This document shows positions 11,035-20,766 of a stretch of 64,000 nt of DNA, piece after piece (positions within the stretch are counted from its first letter, which is position 1; every line of letters begins with the position of its first letter). Made by a program: the position numbers and the translations under genes. Under the pieces are notes generated by a model. That model was not told the DNA's origin, searched no databases, and worked only from the letters and a program-made list of their open reading frames with translations. This DNA is from Anticarsia gemmatalis (lineage: Eukaryota > Arthropoda > Insecta > Lepidoptera > Erebidae), in NCBI RefSeq assembly GCF_050436995.1, contig NC_134764.1, positions 186,001 to 250,000 of the forward strand. Direction: 5' to 3'.

Positions 11035-11240
11035 ATATCCCAATTTATATGTTCAAAGAGAAAACAAGATTTATTCCTAGGCCGAGATTACTTTCTAAGG
11101 CAATATTCACTAAAAATAGTCTTATTTTCATTGGAGACGTAAGATCCTGTATCAGTAGACAGACAGACACCCACTCGGAGGCTGTGTGGATTAATATCTT
11201 ATTAGCTCGGTGTGATGCGTGTCAGGGATCAGTTACATTG

Positions 11241-11248
11241 TGACGTCA
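11241..11248. promoter_or_regulatory. CRE-type palindrome TGACGTCA
   Basis: A perfect 8-bp palindrome matching the CREB/ATF consensus. It is one of ten in the window (others start at 9862, 13153, 16867, 20963, 22916, 32325, 33846, 34155 and 38584). Binding is not demonstrable from sequence. Confidence 0.4.
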
Positions 11249-11387
11249 CTACGAGTTAGATCAGTGTAATCGTGTTTGTGCGATATTTTTGGAAGATCCA
11301 CGTGTAGATTATAAGTTAGGGTTGATTTATTATGTACTTTTGGTATTGACCATGATAATTGTTCGGTCAAATATTACAGATAGATTG

Positions 11388-11643
11388 CTATCTATACTAA
11401 TATTATGAAGAAGAAATGAAGAGTTTGTTTGTTTGTTTAAACGCGCTAATCTCGGGATCCGGTCCAATTTGAAAACTTATTTCAGTGTTAGATAGCCCAT
11501 TTATCGAGTAAGGTTATAGGCTATATATCATCACGCTACGACCAATAGGAGCAGAGTACCAGTAAATAATGTTACAAAAACGGGGGGAAATTTCGCCCAT
11601 TCTCTCTTATGTGACGCAAGCGAAGTTGCGCGGGTCAGCTAGA
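11388..11643 (-). mobile_element. RTE-type LINE 3' fragment
   Basis: The minus strand ends with the tail (A)TAATATTAGTATAGAT that is typical of lepidopteran RTE-like elements. It also carries CTGACCCGCGCAACTTCGCT and GCGCGTTTAAACAAACAAAC blocks. The same ~255-bp segment occurs in the opposite orientation at 56731-57004. No RTE coding sequence remains. Assignment to RTE rests on recalled tail structure, not on a search. Confidence 0.65.
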
Positions 11644-11662
11644 GATATGATATTTACAATGA

Positions 11663-11703
11663 CAATCATTATTTTGACGTACCTTACGTCAAAATAATGA
11701 TTG
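11663..11703. repeat. Perfect 19-bp hairpin with 3-base loop
   Basis: Arms 11663-11681 and 11685-11703 (CAATCATTATTTTGACGTA and its reverse complement) are exact with a CCT loop. It lies immediately after the RTE-like fragment. It could be a recent palindromic repair product or the remains of a small foldback element. Confidence 0.75.
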
Positions 11704-13899
11704 CGAAATAATGCGTTTCGTGAATGGGCTATACAAACTAATGTTTGATTTTTAGTAAGTGTCAACAAAGATTTTGGTAATTCCTTAACATCCTAACACA
11801 TAAAACATACTCAGAATCCCAACCTCCACGTAAAACTCATCTCCATGTAATAATTCGGTTCGTTGTTCTTAAAGAACGGCTCTCATTCGTTCGTGTGGCT
11901 TTGACTCGCCTCATTTGTATCGCGCGGAGTATCAAATGTCGCGACAAGTTGTAACAGACTTTATGATAATGTATTTAAGAGTTAATTAATGTGTCGTTTA
12001 ATTGACACTTTGTGGCGTTATCTGTTATTTTGTTAATTGTCTTTAAGATTAGGTAGTTGATTGTCAATCTGTTTCAGTGACTTTAATGATATTTCTTTTT
12101 CGTTAACGGAAAAGTAGTTACAGGATTCGAGCACACATCCACGATTTAAATACGCCTTTGCGTCTACCTCAACCAGTTTGCTCAACCTTTAACACAAAAA
12201 TACTAAATGTGGACCCGTAAAAGTCGGTGAAAAATTATGTAGTGGACTTTTAACTACACAGCAGTCTCATACAAATCTAAAACATACCTTTATTTTAAAA
12301 ATAAAGAAGAAAATGTTTGCTCAAAAACTACGCTTCACGATATTTAATATTAACCAACACAAAACTAAAAGATTCAGCAAAACGTTCCGTTACCTGAACA
12401 AGATAAGTAAAGCAATTGAGTGTATAGTGGTAGTATCTGTTCCGCGGCACATAAACAAAGTCGCGAGAAGGTCGGACGTCGAGCGCAAATTGGGTCGCTC
12501 CACTATAAAACGGGACGGAACTACCTACTAGATGCTAGATGAAAACCTTTGTAGCTAGGTGAAGATAGGTGCGTGAGATGAAAATAAATAGGTCTACAGG
12601 TCGTAGAAATAAAGAAAAATTTGGATGAAAATTTAAAGTTGTATTTTATGAGTAAGCAAAAAGTAAAATTTCATAAATTTTTGCCTGCACCTTCGGTTAC
12701 GATTGGCGTAAACCCATAGACATATCACGCCATGTAGTACACATTGTTTGACAAGATAAGCATAGTAAATAAACTTTAAAAAATTAAAAGGGAATAAGAT
12801 TCGATATCATATAAATCAGTTTTTTGTGCTTTCCTTTACTGAATCGTAATGCACCAGTTTTGATAACTTGAAATACAGGCTGAACAAAAACGAAAAAAAG
12901 CAATACAATAATTTCACAAATTGCTCAATTGCATCTTTTTTTACTACCATACTTTTTAACCGACTTCAAAAAAAGGAAGAGGTTCTTAATTCGACTGTAT
13001 TTTTTTTTATTAAAAACATTTATTTCACGTTAACAACCACACTAAGCAACATAATTTATCTAACACCAACATATCCATTAGTCTTTCCATCCATCTGTAC
13101 TTCTGCCGGAACATCGACGCTGCACAAAAAGCCGTTCCGCGTTGCAAGCAAGTGACGTCACGCGCCGGAGTGGACCGTAACGAATGACTCCTAAGAGACG
13201 GAGACGGGGCCATGTAATTGGAAAACGTCTGCCTCATCATGTTCTCTGTAATTACAGATGGTTTAAACCTGGTTGAATGAATGGTGTTGGAGTGCTTGTT
13301 GATAGTAAGGCACTCGATAAAATGTTTTAATTTGAGCTATGTTTTAAAATATTCGTCTTTAGGAAAATCTTGGCAATGGATGGCAATTTGCTACTTCCAG
13401 AAATACTAAAGAAAACCTGATTATCTTAAATTAAAGGTATCTTTACATCAATAGCTTTTATCAATTTTATGTAACTGCTTAGCAAATATTTCCTCCATGC
13501 TTTGTGCTCTGTCAGTAGAGTCAGTAGCGTAATATTATAATCCTTGTTTCATTCCATAATGTTATTGGAAACTAAACCACTTAATATAGAACCTGCCTGT
13601 ACTGTTCTTTACCAACTGAAAACTAATATTATGACCTTGAGCTCACCTCTAGTAAGCCGTCGAGTCTCATCAAGATTGATACAAACTGACTAGAACATTG
13701 GTAAAACACAGGCACATCGATCATTATTAGAGGCATTAATGTAGGCCTCGCTGAAGGCCAGCTGTAGGGCTGGTGAATGTTGCACAGTACTGCGATTTTC
13801 TACCATTACCTACTTTCGACAACCGACCAGACAGCTATTTTTATTTTAAAACCCATCAGTGTCCCTTGTGCCGTAGTAATAATTATATAAGTATTTCAA
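11704..13899. other. Gene-free stretch with a CRE site and a dispersed lepidopteran-type repeat
   Basis: No convincing coding frame. About 12958-13012 carries ACCGACTTCAAAAAAAGGAA and GGTTCTTAATTCGACTGTAT followed by a T-run, a motif pair I recognise as a common moth dispersed repeat of uncertain class. A CpG-richer patch at 13130-13210 includes TGACGTCA at 13153-13160. Confidence 0.5.
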
Positions 13900-14025
13900 T
13901 TTCAATTCCCTCACTGAGAATAACTCTTTTCTCGCGGGGACTTTAACATACATAGAAACCACGGACACAAAATACAACCAAACCCGAATCAACCTTTTGT
14001 GAATCGCAAAAGTATTTGTTCCAAA
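13900..14025 (-). mobile_element. tRNA-derived SINE, family A, head-truncated copy
   Basis: The body landmarks of family A are present (inverted GGGGACTTT, ACATACATAGAAACCACGGA, ACCAAACCCGAATCAACC) and decayed, while the tRNA-like head is missing. It sits ~180 bp outside the LTR element. Confidence 0.65.
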
Positions 14026-14203
14026 AACATCTCAAAATGTCTCTCTCGATACTCGACAGAAACAACTGTAGAAAATCGCGCAAGATATTATGTTTATAAA
14101 TACCAGCAATACAAAAGCATTTGTATTAAATATTACCTTATTGAAACTGGTATATTATCATTTATTTGTTTTACCTTTACCATACCATCATACTAAATAT
14201 ATA

Positions 14204-15008
14204 TGGGCGCGTTAGTGCCATCTGTCGGCAGTCATTGTGAACTACTCATTTTAATTGATTTTATATTGGTATTCCAATTGATTATATAATAATAAATATC
14301 GTATGTAAAATACATAAGACTGATATGTAATTGTTAATTATAAATATGAGAGTTAATTATCAAACTACGACAGTTAATAGATATTGTATTGAATATTGTA
14401 ATGTTTTGGAGACGCTTGATATTACATTGTTAATATGAAGTTAAATAATCTTTAATAATTACAACTAGAATTATGACTAATTTATGTTACCATTCTAAAT
14501 CATATTGCTAAATACTTATAGTATTTAGCAATACTTCATTTCCTTTATTCGCCGCCAGTGGCGCCATCTTGAACGGATGATGTAAGAATAAAGTTGGTTT
14601 TATATTGATTGAATTAATGTTATTTGTCTGATTTAAATAACTTTAAGCTATGTTAAATTCATAGAAATATTATAGTTGAATATTAAGCTATCTATTTTGA
14701 ATTATATAACTGTTATTTATTTATTTGTCATATAAGAAGTTGTAATTGGTTTTGGCGGTGGCGTCCATCGACGGGAACCGATATGTCGTTCACTTCCACC
14801 TAGACCCGACACGAGAGCGTTCTGTCACGCTAAAGAAAGAGTAAAGTTATTAAAAGGAGTGGCCGTGAGTTTCTCGCTAGCTCTTCTCATAAGGCTCTAC
14901 CCCTTTCCGAGCTAGTGGTAGATTCAGTAATAGTAAATTAATAAATGACTTGATTTGGACTGAAGATATTTCATTCGTATCACCATGGAACCTACGGAAT
15001 CTCCGACA
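14204..15008 (+). repeat. 5' LTR (805 bp)
   Basis: Starts TGGGCGCGTTAGTGCCATCT and ends GAATCTCCGACA. It contains AATAAA at 14587-14592 and a perfect 12-bp hairpin, arms 14504-14515 and 14521-14532 (ATTGCTAAATAC). The last 24 bases from ATG 14985 already read as the gag N-terminus. Confidence 0.82.
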
Positions 15009-15581
15009 GCAGCGGTGGGATCACAGCCCATAATACCTCCGAACTTCTGGATCGAACGACCTTCACTGTAGATAAGTGACGAGTCTCTTGAAACTCCATG
15101 AAAAATACTGCCGCGGCGAGCGCTGGGCTTGGGTCGACACTTGGTTGCTACACTCAATCACGTGGGACAAGACAGCTCGACCGGTAGCTGCAGATGTCGA
15201 GGTGGTAAGCACTAAGCCACAGGTATTTATCCTGAGCATATTTGATTATTTGAAGGGAATTTCCCAGATTTGCTTCTCAAGCTAGTTTCAGTACTTAAAA
15301 CTCTTCGGAAACGCTTCATCGTTAACGAGGATGATAAACCTAATGATATAAAGATTGAGAATACACGTGTTACGGTACCTTCGAAGGACCAACACATGTG
15401 CTTCCTTTGCCATAAGCCGGGTCATTTTCCCTGGGACTGCAAGAATCAGACTCCATTTTGCCATCATCAATTAATAACACCTCAGCCCTTAGTTACACAA
15501 ATGCTATTGAATATGATTACTGTCTTTGGTAGGGCCAGTCTAAGAACAATTGATACCTCGGTCAGAGTGAGGAGTGTGTAG
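14985..15581 (+). pseudogene. Broken gag of the LTR element with a zinc knuckle
   Basis: From ATG 14985 the frame reads MEPTESPT..PPNFWIERPSL and stops at 15069-15071. The PP.FW.E.P.L pattern resembles the start of gag proteins of insect LTR elements (PPFWPEKPALW-like). Coding-like sequence continues in other frames, ending in the frame 15270-15581 with CFLCHKPGHFPWDC, a canonical CX2CX4HX4C nucleocapsid knuckle. At least one stop and shifted frames separate the two parts, so no functional Gag can be made from this copy. The start codon lies within the 5' LTR, which is uncommon. Confidence 0.65.
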
Positions 15582-16284
15582 CCTCAAATAAAACTATCAA
15601 CTATTCATCTAACAGCAATGTAATTCTAAATTGCAATAATTTACAACAATTGCTTTGAGCTTAAACGTGTGGTAAATGAGAATTATTAACACTTATTACC
15701 TAATTATTATAGTTAAGCTTAGTTTGATATCTTCAATAATGTAACCATAAGTATAGACAAAATATATAACAATCTCTAGTAATTATTTGTTGTATGAATA
15801 AGCTTGACATCCACTTTTCATATAGACAATGACCTAGGAAATGGGAGAGTAGAGGAAACGGGAATTGTTGTAAAAATATTAAGTATTTCATGTATTAAAT
15901 ATAAATACCTATGTTAATATGTATTAATGTATTAAATAGTGGTCAAGTTGTTGATAAAATTGTTGAAGTTTTCAGAGCATACTGAAGGTACCATTTAATC
16001 ATTTTTAAGTTTAAATAACATATTTTCCGAGTGAGCTTTTCAGGTAACTACTTACTTACACAAAAAATTCAAAAATATTTGTTTGGTGAGGACCTATGAT
16101 CCCTTACAAGGTGATATAGAAGTATGGTATCAATATCAAGCATTGCACTACTGATCCGATCCTATATTCACCAATAACATAACGCTAAAATGAATTAATA
16201 TGGGACAAGGAGTGCATCCTGGAATATTTTAGGCTAAGACTAGTTCTTCAGCAGGTTCCTATGAATATAGAAAAGTGAGCTCAT
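15582..16284 (+). other. LTR-element interior without recognisable genes
   Basis: AT-rich sequence between the gag remnant and the nested DNA transposon. I found no pol motif such as YxDD or a retroviral protease DTG in a sustained frame. It is probably decayed or captured DNA. Confidence 0.5.
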
Positions 16285-16288
16285 TTAA

Positions 16289-17833
16289 CCTTTTCACCGC
16301 CACGGACGTTAAGAGACGTAAAATTGAAAATCGCTCACGACGCCATCGACGTGATAGCACGTCAAAAATATCACTTTTTTATAGTTCAAAATAAACATAC
16401 AACAATACGTTTCAAGTGTTTTCTTTCTCCTGTTATTATTACCTAAACATATTTATTACATTATTACACAAAGACATATAATAATTAGACAGTTGTACCT
16501 GAAAAAAAAACAAAGTAAATCATCATGCAAAATGTATAAATTTAGCCCGCAAATCCACGCCACAGACGTGAAGACGCGTCAACTAGTGATGTGCAAGGAA
16601 AAGGACTACAATCTAAACACTTTATGCAATATTTCGAAAACAAATTGAAATACTTCACTCCTTTCTGAAAAAAAAATTTTTTGTCTGATATGTTTTAAAT
16701 TAGATTCAATACAAACCTAAATATGTAATAAAACTACCATATCTAGTGATAAACTCATGACTAAATAAGTGCAAATCGATCATTTTGTGGCAACTCTCGC
16801 GCATCTCTATTAGCGGAATCCCTTACAGTGCTTCGTACGCCACTGACGGAATCAGACGGCGCGCTCTGACGTCACCCGCGCTGCTGGACACTCGTAGTGT
16901 TGTTGCAATACGTTATTAATAATAGGTACATAAATTCTTGTGTATAATAAATTTTTCGTACACCATCTGCGCCACAAAAATGTCTTCAAGTCAAATGACG
17001 ACAGAAGAGCTGTTGAGAGTGTTAGAAGGTGTAGAAGATGATGTTACATATTCTGAAGCAGAATCTTTAAGGAGTGACGATTTAGAGGTAAGTTATTGTT
17101 TGAATACATTAAACAAACAATAAAGGTATTATTAATGTTGTAGGACTAACAAAAAAACACAGTTATCATGCCAATACGTACTATCTATGTTTATTGTACC
17201 TTTTAGGTATAGTTACTACTTTTGTCGTTATTCAATATTAGAAATATGTTATCACTACATAGTATATTTGTATGCTTAAATCTTTAAAACTACGCAACAG
17301 ATATTGATGCGTTTTTTTAATAGATAGAATGATTAAAAAGGAATGTTTTATGTATAATATTACATTCAAGAAATAGTGGAGAAATATTGTTATTAAATAC
17401 CCGTGCTAAGCAGGAGCGGGTCACACTGGTACATCTCTAATATAAGGCGGCAAAATTTGAAATCGCAGCGCTGACCACGCCAGTGGCGTTTCTTAACGTC
17501 AAAAGGTGTCGTCACAACTGGGATTAGTGCTGTGACTTTTTGAATAAAATATTTGAATTAAGTACTTTTTTTATGCAAATTGTTCGTGTATATCATTGTT
17601 ATTTTTGGGTAATGAGTACTGAGTAGTGTAAAGTTGACACATGGGAGAAATTCAATAAAATTTTGTGGTACTTTTATGCAATTTTTACTCATAATATAAG
17701 AACACGTAAAATTAATCGAAGTTTTATCGATATACACTTTTCCCGTGACTATTATTTTGTAGGTATAAACGAAGGAATTTATTGCTTGGCGTGGGGAACA
17801 CCGATTTTCAATATTACTCTGGCGGTGAAAAGG
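16289..17833 (+). mobile_element. piggyBac-like non-autonomous element nested in the LTR element
   Basis: Inverted termini CCTTTTCACCGCCA (16289-16302) and TGGCGGTGAAAAGG (17820-17833) are exact for 14 bp and flanked by TTAA at 16285-16288 and 17834-17837, the target used by piggyBac transposases. Short subterminal ACGT-containing repeats (CCACGGACGT, CCACAGACGT, CCACGCCAGT types) lie inside both ends. The 1545-bp length leaves no room for the usual ~600-codon transposase; only an N-terminal-like frame is present. It is therefore a deletion derivative mobilised in trans. Confidence 0.85.
16981..17123 (+). pseudogene. N-terminal remnant of a piggyBac-like transposase, donor-like end
   Basis: ATG 16981 opens MSSSQMTTEELLRVLEGVED followed by a Ser/Glu/Asp-rich stretch, the acidic N-terminal style of piggyBac-family transposases. 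The frame closes at 17121-17123. At 17089-17094 GTAAGT follows GAG, a strong splice-donor match, so the meaningful part may be an exon of about 36 codons (16981-17088) whose downstream exons were deleted. A CpG-rich, promoter-like patch with TGACGTCA (16867-16874) precedes it. The DDD catalytic core is absent. Assignment relies on context more than on protein similarity. Confidence 0.45.
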
Positions 17834-17837
17834 TTAA

Positions 17838-19120
17838 TAGTTTAGCGGGCTATTTCAGATAGTTTTAACCAAACTTCTGTACAAGCATAGCTCCTTAGTA
17901 TAATTTAACTGTGACTTAGATTCCTTTCAAATAGATTGATCAAGATGAACCTGTATGACTGAAATTAAAATGTATATTCGGCTATAACTATATTTTGTAA
18001 TAAATAAATCAAACTTTTTAATTTGAACTGTAATATCACTTGCCAGGCCTGACCATAACTGATTGAAACTTGCATATGAGTTGAGAGATTACCCATCTGC
18101 TATTAAAAATATTAAATGTCAATAATTGAATGTGAAATAATATTGAGGAAGTCACAAGGAATACTGCTTAGAATAAATTATGGATGGACGAGCGGTCCTT
18201 TAATAATAAAACTTGTTTTGATAAATCTAGTGCTTCAATTTATAAATTTAAACTTGCACATTGTGTGATGATTCGATGCCCACACAACTCAACTCGGCTC
18301 TTAACTTGAAGGGTCTATGGAGATTTTAGAAGTGTTGCCTAATGTTAGATGCCTACCAGCTAAAGGGTGTAAACATTTGTGGCTGCTTAGTAAAATTGCA
18401 AATCACATTGCTGCACCTGCACCTTAACTCAGTCAGACACTTTTTCATTCTGACAATTCAGGTAATGACCGTATGGGCAGAACCAAAAGAGAGGTATAAG
18501 AGCCATGTGTGACTAATGCAAACAGATTTGGATTCATGTAGAGACTATTTCATTAAAGTTGAAATATTAACAGTAGTTAATATTAAGAGTAGTTTTGCTG
18601 ACTACTAATGATTTCAGCAAATTATGACTTCTTTAATATTATTCTTGAAGTTATATTCTCATTCTTATTTCTTTAAATTTGTATTGTTATAATATTTTGT
18701 GACATTATTAATGTTATAATGTTAAACCTATTGATATTCAATTGTGCGTGTGGATGTATTATGAAATGTTACAAACATTTCATAATGTTCAAATAGTGTT
18801 GATTAATGCTTACTAAAATGTTTCTGTGACTCACTGACATTAACTGTATTTTATTTACACAAATGTATGTTTTATTATGAAAAAGAAATTATTGTAACTT
18901 TGATTTTGAACTTAATTCTGAGTTACAAATTTGACAATGTGATCCATGACAACTTACTGTGTTGATTGGCATTTAATAATTTCTTTGATTCTTAGATAAT
19001 AGTATGATTTCTATTATTTGACTTCACAAGATTATGTATTGGTTCATGATTTTTTGAGTTGATTATGTTGTTGACTCATGATGCGATGCATGTGTGTATC
19101 TTTATTTTATGTTTTTTATA
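17838..19120 (+). other. LTR-element interior, anonymous AT-rich DNA
   Basis: No open frame of interest and no retroelement motif. It separates the piggyBac-like element from the minisatellite. Confidence 0.5.
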
Positions 19121-19854
19121 TTCCTATCCAAACCATCCCTCCTTAAACGCTGGCTGGCCACCATGCGTATCCTTATTCCTGGTCTTGGTGGCTATATCCT
19201 GAGGGAACAGGTGATGCCTTTGGGTTTGGCTAGATCCCCATGTGGGTGATGCCTTATGTGTTGGCTAGATCCCTGAATGGGTGATGCCTTTTGTGTTGGC
19301 TAGATCCCCAAGTGGGTGATGCCTTGTGTTGGCTAGATCCCTGAATGGGTGATGCCTTATGTGTTGGCTAGATCCCCACGTGGGTGATGCCTTGTGTTGG
19401 CTAGATCCCTGAATGGGTGATGCCTTGTGTTGGCTAGATCCCCTCGTGGGTGATGCCTTGTGTTCCTATCCAAACCATCCCTCCTTAAACGCTTATTCCT
19501 GGTCTTGGTGGCTATATCCTGAGGGAACAGGTGATGCCTTTGGGTTTGGCTAGATCCCCACGTGGGTGATGCCTTGTGTTGGCAAGAGCCCGAAGTGGGT
19601 GCTGCCTTATGTGTTGGCAAGAGCCCGAAGTGGGTGCTGCCTTATGTGTTGGCAAGAGCCCGAAGTGGGTGCTGCCTTATGTGTTGGCAAGAGCCCGAAG
19701 TGGGTGCTGCCTTATGTGTTGGCAAGAGCCCGAAGTGGGTGCTGCCTTATGTGTTGGCAAGAGCCCGAAGTGGGTGCTGCCTTATGTGTTGGCAAGAGCC
19801 TGAAGTGGGTGCTGCCTTATGTGTTGGCAAGATCCCGTAGTGGGTGCTGCCTAA
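19121..19854 (+). repeat. Minisatellite with ~35-bp unit and higher-order repeat
   Basis: Core units of 34-36 bp (GGGTGATGCCTTATGTGTTGGCTAGATCCC type) run from about 19211. A longer block beginning TTCCTATCCAAACCATCCCT recurs at 19121 and 19463, a 342-bp period. From 19597 to 19841 there are seven nearly identical 35-bp units (GGGTGCTGCCTTATGTGTTG plus GCAAGAGCCCGAAGT). Because 35 is not a multiple of three, all three plus frames read the same 35-residue cycle. These long frames are arithmetic artefacts, not genes. AATAAA follows at 19857-19862. Confidence 0.9.
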
Positions 19855-19957
19855 TCAATAAAATGTCTTAGAGTTCTTGTATATGGTTCATGCTTGAATG
19901 TAATTACATAATAACAATAGACAGCGCAAGGGACGCGCTGGAGTCAGTCTGGCCGTA

Positions 19958-20762
19958 TGGGCGCGTTAGTGCCATCTGTCGGCAGTCATTGTGAACTACT
20001 CATTTTAATTGATTTTATATTGGTATTCCAATTGATTATATAATAATAAATATCGTATGTAAAATACATAAGACTGATATGTAATTGTTAATTATAAATA
20101 TGAGAGTTAATTATCAAACTACGACAGTTAATAGATATTGTATTGAATATTGTAATGTTTTGGAGACGCTTGATATTACATTGTTAATATGAAGTTAAAT
20201 AATCTTTAATAATTACAACTAGAATTATGACTAATTTATGTTACCATTCTAAATCATATTGCTAAATACTTATAGTATTTAGCAATACTTCATTTCCTTT
20301 ATTCGCCGCCAGTGGCGCCATCTTGAACGGATGATGTAAGAATAAAGTTGGTTTTATATTGATTGAATTAATGTTATTTGTCTGATTTAAATAACTTTAA
20401 GCTATGTTAAATTCATAGAAATATTATAGTTGAATATTAAGCTATCTATTTTGAATTATATAACTGTTATTTATTTATTTGTCATATAAGAAGTTGTAAT
20501 TGGTTTTGGCGGTGGCGTCCATCGACGGGAACCGATATGTCGTTCACTTCCACCTAGACCCGACACGAGAGCGTTCTGTCACGCTAAAGAAAGAGTAAAG
20601 TTATTAAAAGGAGTGGCCGTGAGTTTCTCGCTAGCTCTTCTCATAAGGCTCTACCCCTTTCCGAGCTAGTGGTAGATTCAGTAATAGTAAATTAATAAAT
20701 GACTTGATTTGGACTGAAGATATTTCATTCGTATCACCATGGAACCTACGGAATCTCCGACA
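19958..20762 (+). repeat. 3' LTR (805 bp)
   Basis: Same sequence as 14204-15008 at a constant offset of 5754. It ends GAATCTCCGACA and is followed by TATA at 20763-20766. The base composition just upstream (GGAGTCAGTCTGGCCGTA) is not a polypurine tract. Confidence 0.82.
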
Positions 20763-20766
20763 TATA

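Larger units (their letters stand above)
14204..20762 (+). mobile_element. Composite non-autonomous LTR retrotransposon
   Basis: Direct repeats 14204-15008 and 19958-20762 (805 bp each) align without a gap and I found no mismatch by eye. Each begins TG and ends CA. The element is flanked by TATA at 14200-14203 and 20763-20766, a 4-bp duplication of the kind produced by Gypsy-type integrases. The 4.9-kb interior holds a broken gag, a nested piggyBac-like element and a minisatellite. No protease, reverse transcriptase, RNase H or integrase motif was recognised. Near-identical LTRs beside a defective interior indicate recent movement with enzymes from another copy. A clear primer-binding site and polypurine tract were not found, which weakens the assignment somewhat. 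Confidence 0.8.

Noticed and set aside
19562..19871. Three overlapping plus-strand frames of 75-101 codons with Cys/Trp-rich repeats
   Set aside because: They arise from the 35-bp minisatellite; a unit length not divisible by three makes all frames read the same cycle, so openness says nothing about coding.
14204..20762. Simple segmental duplication as the explanation for the 805-bp repeats
   Set aside because: TG..CA termini exactly at the repeat limits plus the TATA duplication outside them fit LTRs better, although the missing primer-binding site keeps some doubt.
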